From Amoebophilaceae bacterium (GTDB lineage: Bacteria > Bacteroidota > Bacteroidia > Cytophagales > Amoebophilaceae): a stretch of 14,144 nucleotides of DNA. Positions within the stretch are counted from its first letter, which is position 1; every line of letters begins with the position of its first letter. The position numbers and the translations under genes are program-made. Below, in pieces: positions 1 to 6,892 of this stretch. The notes under the pieces are model-generated. The model saw only the letters and a list, made by a program, of their open reading frames with translations. It ran no database searches and had not been told where the DNA came from. Where the stretch lies: positions 1 through 14,144 of the forward strand of contig JALOLY010000022.1 in assembly GCA_025455725.1 (NCBI GenBank). The letters run 5' to 3'.

Positions 1-100
1 GATAAAGTTATGTATTACCGCGCTCTAGTAGTTAGAAAACATCATGAGATTTTCAAATAACTTGAAACGTCCGGAGCCTAATGACGTAGTTGGAACCCAC

Positions 101-1102
101 ATGAAGAACCTACTCTCGATCATAACGAAGACTGTACTTTTTATTATGCTATTTGCTGGGTGTCAAGACTGTACCAGAGGCAAGACCGACCCTAGTGAGA
201 AACTTTATGGGATAGCAGTGCGACATGGTGGTATACCGAATGTGGGAAATACCTGTTACGTGAATGCTGTGCTACAGATTATCGCCAGATGTTATCCTGA
301 CATATTTAGTCAGCAAAGCAATGATTTGGAGCGTTGCGGGCAAGCAATAGTGAGTAAGATTACAAGAAGTGACCGCAAAGAACTTGTTACTAGAGAAGAA
401 GCCAGGGCATTTTTTGATGCTTTAAGAGATAGCTACAATCAAGGCAAGCCAAAGGTAGACCAACTCAGTAGTGGACAGCAAGAAGATGCAGCTCAGGTGC
501 TCAATTTCTTGTTAAATCAAGGAAATATCCAAGAGGTAGAGTTCTATGCCGCTGAAATGCATTCCGAAGAAACTGTTACCGAACTCATTCCTACCACTGG
601 TCAATGCATCATGGTAACCCCAGTATCGACGGAATCCTCTATGGATGAGTTAGTTGCCAATGCGCTTCAGGGTCATCTTGTGGCAAACGGTAATTGTGGT
701 AATTCTGATGATGGCCAAGTCATGGGCGGCAAGAAGCTAAGTAAAGAAAACTTATACAAACTAGCTAACGGGATACTGCCCGTGTGGGTATCCATGTGCG
801 TACAAACAGATGCTAGTGTTGCGAATACGCGCAGGAAAATGGTGACACCAATAACAAACCCTTTCGAATTAACTATTGAAGCAGATCACTTAAGGGAAGA
901 AGGGCTTTATTCCAGTACACTGGTAGGCTTTATTTATCATGACAATCGAGATGAAAGTATAGATCATGGGCACTACACAGCCTATGTCAAAAATAAAGCA
1001 GGAAAATGGGTCGAGTATAATGATGCGATTGTGTTGGAACTAAACGAAGCGCCATTGGGAAAAGCGCAAAAAGCCTACCTCTATTTTTATCAAGCTCAAT
1101 AA
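101..1102 (+). CDS. Ubiquitin-specific protease-like (peptidase C19) lipoprotein
   Basis: Predicted deubiquitinase of the eukaryotic USP type (peptidase C19), which would hydrolyse isopeptide bonds to host ubiquitin. Numbered from the ATG at 101, the Cys box GNTCYVN carries catalytic Cys52, a QQ-D box (GQQEDAAQVL) lies near 125-135, and the His box DHGHYTAYV carries His291, followed by WVEYND with Asp308. The order and spacing fit a compact USP core. The frame is open back to an ATG at 44, but the ATG at 101 is preferred because it begins a clean lipoprotein signal: MKNLLSI, a hydrophobic stretch, then lipobox LFAG|C with Cys21. Export and lipid anchoring are inferred from that. USP proteins are known from Amoebophilus and Cardinium, where they are regarded as host-interaction proteins. 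It stands alone, with no operon partner in the window. I am confident of the family; activity and final location are inference. Confidence 0.85.
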   Translation: MKNLLSIITKTVLFIMLFAGCQDCTRGKTDPSEKLYGIAVRHGGIPNVGNTCYVNAVLQIIARCYPDIFSQQSNDLERCGQAIVSKITRSDRKELVTREEARAFFDALRDSYNQGKPKVDQLSSGQQEDAAQVLNFLLNQGNIQEVEFYAAEMHSEETVTELIPTTGQCIMVTPVSTESSMDELVANALQGHLVANGNCGNSDDGQVMGGKKLSKENLYKLANGILPVWVSMCVQTDASVANTRRKMVTPITNPFELTIEADHLREEGLYSSTLVGFIYHDNRDESIDHGHYTAYVKNKAGKWVEYNDAIVLELNEAPLGKAQKAYLYFYQAQ

Positions 1103-1191
1103 ACGAGTAAAGTAACAGGGTAAGGAAGGGACATTAAGGGGTACCTCGCCCCAAAGTTGTAGCTTGTTGTGTTGATGCTACATTGTTCCTA

Positions 1192-1471
1192 ATGTCCGAG
1201 ACCAAGATTCACCACTCTACTCTACGATGGCTTTTTCAAATAGAGCCCCTCTAATCTCACCGTGGCTCAAGACTGCCTACAAGCACACCTCAGCCTAGCC
1301 ATCATACGACGTATCCGATGGTGTTATTTGCGCTTGAGCAATAAAATCTATACCGATGTAAAGCTCTCACAGCTACGTGGTGACGTTGTCTATGCCTGCC
1401 AGATAGGCTAGCAGCATTCTTTATACATCCTAGTAGAACAGCGAACCATCCTTACATCCATGATGGATGAG
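1192..1471 (+). pseudogene. Remnant of Rpn-family (PD-(D/E)XK) nuclease/transposase
   Basis: Broken gene similar to the Rpn family of recombination-promoting nucleases (PD-(D/E)XK fold), a multicopy family in intracellular Bacteroidota. An ATG at 1192 opens MSETKIHHST; after a one-base frame change near 1220 the reading continues YDGFFK, a stop (TAG 1241-1243), then a VAQDCLQAHL segment and KIYTDVKLSQLRGDVVYACQIG, a second stop (TAG 1409-1411), then QHSLYILVEQ. The recognisable pattern is HDGFFK, the ADVVY-like nuclease motif and the YILVEHQ-like strand. The C-terminal two thirds of the usual protein are missing. It is non-functional as read. Family recognition is from memory of the motif pattern. 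Confidence 0.6.
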
Positions 1472-1610
1472 TCCAGCATAGCAACTTTGGCTGCGCTAAG
1501 CCTAGACGGCGGAGAAGCAGGTTGGCCCGGTGAAGGAAGTACCGGTTGCTACTTATCAGGTCGTTCGCAGACGAGCGGGTTGGCATGGAATACCGAGGAG
1601 AAACACTAGG
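1472..1610. other. Spacer between Rpn remnant and tRNA-His, no gene seen
   Basis: No credible coding sequence on either strand. The open frames on the minus strand here run through the tRNA gene and show no recognisable protein pattern. A short imperfect hairpin (CGTTCG-CAGA-CGAGCG, about 1561-1576) is visible but no run of T follows it on either strand. This is probably decayed sequence from the neighbouring mobile-type remnant. Confidence 0.4.
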
Positions 1611-1685
1611 GGTGATAGACGGGGCTCGAACCCGCGACCTCTGGTACCACAAACCAGCGCTCTAACCAACTGAGCTACAATCACC
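1611..1685 (-). tRNA. tRNA-His (anticodon GTG)
   Basis: The reverse complement folds as a complete tRNA. The acceptor stem begins with an encoded G-1 opposite C73, the usual histidine identity element. The D arm has GCTC with AGTTGGTTA in the loop, the anticodon stem CTGGT/ACCAG encloses TTGTGGT with anticodon GTG, and the T arm is GCGGG-TTCGAGC-CCCGT. CCA is not encoded. The acceptor stem has one mismatch, U6 opposite U67. The gene stands alone, transcribed away from fbaB. Confidence 0.93.
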
Positions 1686-1724
1686 GTATGAGAAGGTGCG
1701 CCTCCACTATGAGGCCCACGCTCC

Positions 1725-1755
1725 CAAAGGAAACAAAAAATAAGCAACTTGCCAA
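1725..1755 (-). promoter_or_regulatory. Possible promoter for tRNA-His
   Basis: On the minus strand, TTG (1753-1755) is followed after 20 bases by TTCCTTTG (1725-1732), one base off the Bacteroidota -7 box TAnnTTTG. It lies about 40 bases before the mature tRNA 5' end. This is pattern matching only; a T-rich stretch between the two elements makes chance matches easier. Confidence 0.3.
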
Positions 1756-1824
1756 CTGTGCACCGTATGGCTAGGTATTCAAAACACTGAGATCATGTGC
1801 TTACAAGCACTGTCTGTAAATTGT

Positions 1825-1832
1825 TACCTTTG
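1825..1832 (+). promoter_or_regulatory. Bacteroidota-type -7 box before fbaB
   Basis: TACCTTTG matches the Bacteroidota primary-sigma -7 consensus TAnnTTTG exactly and ends 20 bases before the fbaB ATG, which implies a very short 5' leader. No clear -33 TTG is visible at the expected distance, and no Shine-Dalgarno sequence precedes the ATG, as is usual in this phylum. It probably drives fbaB and accD together. Confidence 0.5.
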
Positions 1833-1852
1833 TCGTCCAATTAAAATTTTCG

Positions 1853-2911
1853 ATGTCTTACCAAAATATTGTAGCGCTTCTAGGTGACAGGGCAGAAAGT
1901 TTGCTCACGCATCGTTGTGATTTCATCTTAAAAGAACAATTACATTTGCCTAGCGCTAGCTTCGTAGACGAGGTTTTCCTGTCTTCTAACAGGAATCCTC
2001 AAGTATTAAAGAGTCTGGCCAGTATCTTTAAACATGGGCGGTTGGCTCATACAGGCTACCTATCCATCCTACCGGTAGATCAGGGTGTAGAACACACTGC
2101 GGTGGCTTCTTTTTCGCTTAATCCTTGTTACTTCGATCCTGAAAATATCGTCAAGCTGGCACTTGAGGGTGGTTGCAATGCCATTGCTGCTACTTTTGGA
2201 ACTTTGGCTACGATGGCTAGGAAGTATACCCATAAAATTCCATGCATAGTCAAGCTCAACCACAACGAGCTGCTTACTTATCCCAACAAGTACGACCAAA
2301 CAATGTTTGGCACAGTGGAGGAAGCTTGGAACTTGGGTGCTACGGCGGTGGGTGCAACTATTTATTTTGGTTCTGCAGCCTCTACTCGACAATTGGTAGA
2401 GGTATCGCAAGCATTTGAAAGAGCCCATGCACTGGGTATGGCTACTGTTTTATGGTGCTATGTCAGAAACGATGCCTTCAAGACAGAAAAAGCTGATTAT
2501 CATGTTTCCGCTGATATCACAGGGCAGGCGAACTATATAGGCGCTACCATACAAGCAGATTTCATCAAGCAAAAGTTACCCGACAAAAACGGTGGTTTCC
2601 AGGTACTCGGGTTCGGTAAGACACATGCCAAAATGTATGATCAGCTTACTACATTACACCCCATAGATCTCTGTCGTTATCAAGTGGCCAACTGCTATAT
2701 GGGTAGGATAGGGCTCATCAACTCTGGAGGTATATCCCAGGGATCAACCGATGTAGCGGAGGCAATCAGCATAGCTGTCATCAATAAAAGGGCAGGGGGC
2801 ATGGGGTTGATGATAGGTAGAAAGGCTTTTCAGAAGTCTATGAAGGAGGGTGTTGCCTTGCTGCATGCTATCCAGAATGTATACTTAGCAAAAGAAGTGA
2901 CTATAGCGTAG
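1853..2911 (+). CDS. fbaB: Class I fructose-bisphosphate aldolase (FbaB type)
   Basis: Cytoplasmic aldolase that reversibly splits fructose 1,6-bisphosphate into dihydroxyacetone phosphate and glyceraldehyde 3-phosphate through a Schiff base. The 352-residue length fits the FbaB/DhnA family. Visible landmarks are PVDQGVEH (74-81), AVGATIYFGS near 165-174, ADFIKQKLP with the likely Schiff-base Lys239, the HPIDLCRYQVANCYMGR segment and the C-terminal NKRAGGMGLMIGRKAFQ, all typical of the bacterial class I form. The ATG at 1853 is supported by the TACCTTTG box 20 bases upstream. accD follows after 27 bases, so the two are probably cotranscribed. Nothing looks damaged. Family assignment is firm; the reaction is taken from the family. 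Confidence 0.93.
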   Translation: MSYQNIVALLGDRAESLLTHRCDFILKEQLHLPSASFVDEVFLSSNRNPQVLKSLASIFKHGRLAHTGYLSILPVDQGVEHTAVASFSLNPCYFDPENIVKLALEGGCNAIAATFGTLATMARKYTHKIPCIVKLNHNELLTYPNKYDQTMFGTVEEAWNLGATAVGATIYFGSAASTRQLVEVSQAFERAHALGMATVLWCYVRNDAFKTEKADYHVSADITGQANYIGATIQADFIKQKLPDKNGGFQVLGFGKTHAKMYDQLTTLHPIDLCRYQVANCYMGRIGLINSGGISQGSTDVAEAISIAVINKRAGGMGLMIGRKAFQKSMKEGVALLHAIQNVYLAKEVTIA

Positions 2912-2938
2912 ACATTTCATTGGTAACACAAAAAATAT

Positions 2939-3784
2939 ATGGCTTGGTTTAAGAGAAAAACAAAAGGAATCCTAACACCCACAGCCGACAAGAAGGAGGG
3001 GCCCGATGGGCTTTGGTACAAGACCCCTAAAGGGAAAATCGTGCACACCAAGGTACTACAAGAAAACGCTTATGTATCTCCCGAAGATGGCTACCACGTG
3101 CGCATTGGCTCCAAGGAATATTTTGAACTTTTATTTGACGATAACGAGTTCACCGAGCTTCTCCCTCAGCTTACTTCAGTTGATCCACTCCAATTTGTTG
3201 ATAGCCAGCCGTATACACAGCGTTTACAAGAAGCCCAAGAGAAAACACAATTGAAAGATGCTATCAGGGTGGCACATGGCCATATGAATGGGTTGAAACT
3301 CGTGATTGCCTGTATGGATTTTAACTTTATTGGAGGATCTATGGGTTCGGTCGTTGGAGAGAAGATTGCCAGAGCCATTGACCATGCTTTGGAAAACCAC
3401 ACCCCTTTGCTGATCATTTCCAAGTCGGGGGGGGCACGTATGATGGAAGCAGGCTTTTCTTTGATGCAGATGGCTAAGACAGCATCCAAACTACTCTTAC
3501 TAGCCGAAGCCAGGGTGCCCTATATCTCTCTGCTTACAGATCCTACCACCGGAGGAGTCAGTGCCTCTTTTGCCATGTTGGGCGACTTTAACATAGCCGA
3601 ACCAGGTGCTTTGATTGGCTTTGCAGGCCCTCGAGTGATCAGGGAGACCATTGGCAAAGATCTCCCCAAAGGATTTCAGAGTGCTGAGTTTGTCCTAGAA
3701 CATGGCTTTCTAGACTTTATCGTAGATCGCAGGAAGCTCAAGCAGACATTATCTCAGCTCCTAGAGATGTTACAAACTCACTGA
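2939..3784 (+). CDS. accD: Acetyl-CoA carboxylase carboxyltransferase subunit beta
   Basis: Beta half of the AccA-AccD carboxyltransferase, which passes the carboxyl group from carboxybiotin to acetyl-CoA and makes malonyl-CoA for chain extension. The N-terminus MAWFKRKTKGILTPT is typical. The crotonase-fold core shows FNFIGGSMGSVVGEK (128-142), SGGARMMEAG (163-172), DPTTGGVSAS (201-210) and GALIGFAGPRVI (223-234). The zinc-ribbon cysteines of E. coli AccD are all replaced, by Thr29, Gly32, Ser47 and Asp50, while the surrounding loop is kept; I recall other Bacteroidota AccD lacking them too. It follows fbaB by 27 bases and overlaps the convergent PPTase gene by 47 bases. Next to the polyketide-like cluster it would supply the malonyl unit, although it is also needed for ordinary fatty acid synthesis. 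Confidence 0.95.
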   Translation: MAWFKRKTKGILTPTADKKEGPDGLWYKTPKGKIVHTKVLQENAYVSPEDGYHVRIGSKEYFELLFDDNEFTELLPQLTSVDPLQFVDSQPYTQRLQEAQEKTQLKDAIRVAHGHMNGLKLVIACMDFNFIGGSMGSVVGEKIARAIDHALENHTPLLIISKSGGARMMEAGFSLMQMAKTASKLLLLAEARVPYISLLTDPTTGGVSASFAMLGDFNIAEPGALIGFAGPRVIRETIGKDLPKGFQSAEFVLEHGFLDFIVDRRKLKQTLSQLLEMLQTH

Positions 3785-4565
3785 TGCACCCGACCTTCTC
3801 TAGCGTCCCAGAATCGTGAATAACTTTGTACACTATTGGAACCTGTGATCCTCGATGTGTATAAGCTACATACCCCGTAAAATGACGCTTCGTAAGCCTT
3901 AGTGGAGTCAAGACAATACGCACCTGGTTATCCATACCTGAGAGGTGTACTTGTCCATCTATGATTTGAAAGGTCTTAGGATCTCGCCTAAATCCAGTGC
4001 CCATCAGCTTTAGTACGGCTTCTTTGGCCGTCCAGTACTCAAAAAATTTCTCCTGCTGTTTGTCAATTGGTGTATGTGCGAGGGCGCACTGCTCCGCTTT
4101 GGTCAAAACTAATTCTATAACTTCCTGCAATGCAAACTTGGTATCCACATATTCGATATCTATACCTATTTCGTGATGCGCAATAGCAATGACAAGTAGT
4201 TTTTTGGTATGTGACAGATTAAAATGAATGTCTCTTTTAGTAATGTAAGGTCTCCCCCACGCACTTCTGTGTATCTGAATTTCTTTAGGCTGCAGTTGGC
4301 AGTGATGGCTCAAAATAAGTCGCAATAGTCCATAGGTAATCACATGGCCTACGCGATCTTCTCTCTTGACAAAACGATTTGCCCTTGACCTCTCTTCAGT
4401 ACTGAGTGAATGATAAAAGCTTTCTAGCCATTGCGCTGGAATGCGCGCTAGCTCTGCCTGATACACACTGACTTTATTGAGATCATCGTGTCTTGTTGGT
4501 GCAACCTCAATCTTCATTTCGTAAATCGGTATGATACATGCCATAACTACTTTACCAATGATCAA
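3738..4565 (-). CDS. Sfp-type 4'-phosphopantetheinyl transferase
   Basis: Transfers 4'-phosphopantetheine from CoA to the active serine of carrier proteins. With the ATG at 4565 the protein is 275 residues and shows the Sfp-type motifs in order: WGRPYI (103-108), NLSHT (116-120), GIDIEYV (134-140, metal-binding Asp136 and Glu138) and FEYWTAKEAVLKLMGTGF (Trp178, Lys181, Glu182). The length fits the two-domain Sfp/Gsp group, which often serves secondary-metabolite carriers, rather than the short AcpS. Two later ATGs, at 4544 (residue 8) and 4517 (residue 17), are possible starts; the motif-bearing part is unaffected. The 3' end overlaps accD by 47 bases tail to tail. The gene is divergent from the ten-gene cluster, whose single ACP is a natural substrate. 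Confidence 0.9.
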   Translation of the reverse strand: MIIGKVVMACIIPIYEMKIEVAPTRHDDLNKVSVYQAELARIPAQWLESFYHSLSTEERSRANRFVKREDRVGHVITYGLLRLILSHHCQLQPKEIQIHRSAWGRPYITKRDIHFNLSHTKKLLVIAIAHHEIGIDIEYVDTKFALQEVIELVLTKAEQCALAHTPIDKQQEKFFEYWTAKEAVLKLMGTGFRRDPKTFQIIDGQVHLSGMDNQVRIVLTPLRLTKRHFTGYVAYTHRGSQVPIVYKVIHDSGTLEKVGCISEFVTSLGAEIMSA

Positions 4566-4894
4566 AAAACACCCTTTCCTATCTGTATGAATTAATTTCT
4601 TTTTACATCCTTGCTACGCACCTCACAATGTGCATAGGCTGTCTAGGAATAATAATCTAACGTATTGGTAGCATATACGGCATCACGACAATGCTACTCT
4701 AGTTAAAAAATACTTGTTCGCTATTTGCTTTTTAATTATTTATTAATAAGTACGTCTTAAAGTACATAGTTAATTCTTCCATACATCGGAGAGAAAGTTT
4801 ACAGCAGTACCGCGGGTGGACGCGCGTTTTTGCAGCAGCGTGTTGTGCGTCGGTCCCTCTTGGTCAAGGATGTTTCGTAACCATCAGAATTTAG
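4566..4894. other. Divergent intergenic region, leader of the ten-gene cluster
   Basis: A 329-base gap between divergent genes, so it should hold promoters for both. The part at 4690-4790 is AT-rich and the part at 4800-4860 is G+C-rich. No exact TAnnTTTG box was found on either strand. At 4811-4831 a short G+C-rich inverted repeat (CGCG, loop, CGCG) runs straight into TTTTT and could be an attenuator or a terminator-like hairpin. A small frame from the ATG at 4869 would encode only 11 residues and overlaps the start of the next gene; I do not call it. Confidence 0.4.
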
Positions 4895-5722
4895 ATGTTC
4901 CATAGCTATCAAGACAAAGTTGTACTCATTACAGGGGGTACCAAAGGGATAGGTCTCAGTACAGGGCTTGCTTTTGCCAAGCAAGGCGCTCAATGTGTGC
5001 TGACTTACAAGTGGGAACGGAGTAAAACTGAGCTTGCATTGCTCAGCGATGCGTTTTTATCGAGGGGATATAAAGCACCACTTTTGGTACAGTCTGACGT
5101 AACACAAGAAGAAGACATTGCCAACCTCCTGGAGCAAATACTTCTTACATGTGGTGATGGGGTAGAAGTGTTTGTTTCTAACGTTTCTTTTGCCACGCTG
5201 ACACGTAGTTTGGATGATTATGCTGAGCGGTTTTTACTCAAAAGTATCGAATACTCTGTGTGGCCCATAGTGGCATTTATTCGGGCCATCAAGCAAACTT
5301 TCGGGTGTTATCCGCGCTATGTTTTAGGATTGTCTTCCAATGGGCCTGATGCCTACCATGTCAACTATGATTTTGTGGCAGCTTCCAAGGCGCTGCTAGA
5401 GACCATGGTGCAGTACCTCAACTATAGGTTTAGGGAAGAAGGGCTCATTATCAATGCGGTGCGTGCGCGGTTTGTAAAAACAGAATCCCTATGGGCTACT
5501 TTTGGCGCGGGGTTTGAAGCTTTTGGAGAACGGTACAACGTAGCTGACCTGTTTGTAGAAGCCAGTGAAGTGGGAGATGCAATTTTGGCACTATGCAGCG
5601 GTTTGATGGACGGCATTAGAGGTCAGATTATCAATGTTGACAAAGGGTCAACATTTGCAGACAACATCATGTCCTACTATGAACAGAGGCACACACTAGG
5701 TATACAGGGGCATATCCCCTAA
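4895..5722 (+). CDS. FabL-like SDR oxidoreductase 1 (putative enoyl-ACP reductase)
   Basis: Short-chain dehydrogenase/reductase, 275 residues, with the nucleotide motif TGGTKGIG at 13-20. The catalytic region reads NYDFVAASK, giving Tyr158-x6-Lys165. The residue four before the lysine is Val, so this is not the classical YxxxK arrangement of FabG. Tyr-x6-Lys with the following ALLETMVQYL and INAV segments resembles the FabL/FabI enoyl-ACP reductases, so a role reducing a trans-2-enoyl-ACP with NAD(P)H is the best guess. The C-terminus extends about 20 residues past the usual VDKGSTF end. A close paralogue lies two genes on, with the ACP between. It is the first gene of the cluster, after a long leader. 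SDR membership is certain; the substrate is inference. Confidence 0.8.
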   Translation: MFHSYQDKVVLITGGTKGIGLSTGLAFAKQGAQCVLTYKWERSKTELALLSDAFLSRGYKAPLLVQSDVTQEEDIANLLEQILLTCGDGVEVFVSNVSFATLTRSLDDYAERFLLKSIEYSVWPIVAFIRAIKQTFGCYPRYVLGLSSNGPDAYHVNYDFVAASKALLETMVQYLNYRFREEGLIINAVRARFVKTESLWATFGAGFEAFGERYNVADLFVEASEVGDAILALCSGLMDGIRGQIINVDKGSTFADNIMSYYEQRHTLGIQGHIP

Positions 5723-5775
5723 TGGCCCTATTGAAGCGAGTAACCAACAAATGAAAGATATAAACCGATATTAAA

Positions 5776-6033
5776 ATGGAAAGGCAAGAAATACTCAATG
5801 TGATCAAAGGAAATTTGGCTGCTGCTGTCGATGGAATCTTAGTAGATCAGATCGATCCCCAGAAAGCAATGAATGAGTACGGCGCTTCTAGTCTGGATGT
5901 GGTAGAAGTGGTTTCGAACTCTATGCGTCAGCTCAAGGTAAAAATTCCCAGGACTGAGCTTGGTCACATCAAAAATATAGACGGGCTAGCCGACACATTC
6001 TATCGATACGCTAATAATGAAGGGGTGGCCTAG
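5776..6033 (+). CDS. Acyl carrier protein
   Basis: Stand-alone carrier protein of 85 residues, the usual ACP size. The phosphopantetheine site reads GASSLDVVEVV with Ser39; the Asp that normally precedes the serine (DSL) is Ser38 here, while Leu40 and Asp41 are kept. Helix 3 ends in IKNIDGLADTFYRY, as usual for ACPs. It is the only carrier protein in the window and sits between two FabL-like SDRs, so it probably carries the growing chain for the discrete ketosynthase, dehydratase and reductases. It should be activated by the PPTase encoded divergently upstream. Whether it also serves as the acetyl donor for the HMG synthase, a job given to a separate ACP (AcpK type) in known systems, cannot be told from sequence. 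Confidence 0.9.
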   Translation: MERQEILNVIKGNLAAAVDGILVDQIDPQKAMNEYGASSLDVVEVVSNSMRQLKVKIPRTELGHIKNIDGLADTFYRYANNEGVA

Positions 6034-6062
6034 TATCAACTTGTACCTATACCTGAGGTTGT

Positions 6063-6881
6063 ATGTTGGCAAATTTTAACAAAAAGACAGTGCTCATTAC
6101 CGGAGGTACTCGGGGCATAGGTCTGAGTACTGCCCTCTTGTTTGCCAAGCTAGGAGCTCAGTGCATCATCATTTACCGTTGGGGAGCTGAAGATGAGCGT
6201 GCCATAAGTGATGATTTTTTGAAGATGGGCGCCCTGGCCCCTATCCTGTTTCAGGCTGATGTAGCGAACAAAGATGATACCGAACGGTTGCTGAAGTTTC
6301 TGAAAGAAGATGCTGGATTGCGTCAGATCGATGTGCTGGTGAGTAATGTCTCCTCTTCTGCAATAATTAACAGTTTCGATGATTATTCACTCAGAGCGTT
6401 GGAAAAAAGTATTCGCTACAGTGCCTGGCCTGTTATTTCCTATTCAAAACAAATTCGTAATGCCTTTGGTCGTTATCCCAAGTATATTATTGCTGTATCT
6501 TCTACGGGACCCGCTCATTATACATACGGGTACGATTATGTAGCTTTTACGAAGACTGTCATGGAAACTTTATGTAAGTACATGGCACACAGGCTTAAGC
6601 ATGAGAAAGTGCTTGTGCACGCAGTGCGCTCACGTGCCATAAAAACTAAGTCGCTAGAAGATACTTTTGGGAAAGAGTTGTTTCAGTTTGCCCAGAATTT
6701 AGTCCCAGACAGTTATTGGATTCAACCAGAAGAGGTAGCGGGTGTTATCGTTATGTTGTGTAGTGGCTTACTTGATGCCATGAATGGCCAGATAATTACT
6801 GTTGACCGAGGGACTAGCTTTTTTGATAATATCATGGATTTGTATACGAGAAGAGCTTCTCTACCTATTTTCAATCAATAA
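6063..6881 (+). CDS. FabL-like SDR oxidoreductase 2 (putative enoyl-ACP reductase)
   Basis: Second SDR of 272 residues, clearly a paralogue of the SDR two genes upstream along its whole length: shared VLITGG, GIGLST, LFAK-GAQC, SNVS, LCSGL-D and GQII-VD segments. The nucleotide motif is TGGTRGIG (13-20) and the catalytic region GYDYVAFTK gives Tyr157-x6-Lys164, again the FabL/FabI spacing. Retention of two diverged copies around one ACP suggests either a heteromeric reductase or two reductions at different chain lengths or branch states. It ends just before the oxoamine synthase. A classical ketoreductase role is less likely because the cluster has its own FabG. The exact substrate is unknown. 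Confidence 0.8.
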   Translation: MLANFNKKTVLITGGTRGIGLSTALLFAKLGAQCIIIYRWGAEDERAISDDFLKMGALAPILFQADVANKDDTERLLKFLKEDAGLRQIDVLVSNVSSSAIINSFDDYSLRALEKSIRYSAWPVISYSKQIRNAFGRYPKYIIAVSSTGPAHYTYGYDYVAFTKTVMETLCKYMAHRLKHEKVLVHAVRSRAIKTKSLEDTFGKELFQFAQNLVPDSYWIQPEEVAGVIVMLCSGLLDAMNGQIITVDRGTSFFDNIMDLYTRRASLPIFNQ

Positions 6882-6892
6882 AAAAACTTGTA

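Noticed and set aside
1157..1182. TGTAGC...GCTACA inverted repeat as a terminator for the USP gene
   Set aside because: Six-base stem with a 13-base loop and no following T run; not convincing.
1452..1747. Two overlapping minus-strand open frames of 60-70 codons
   Set aside because: Both run through the tRNA-His gene and show no protein features.
2069..2428. 119-codon open frame on the minus strand
   Set aside because: Shadow of fbaB; strong family conservation is on the plus strand.
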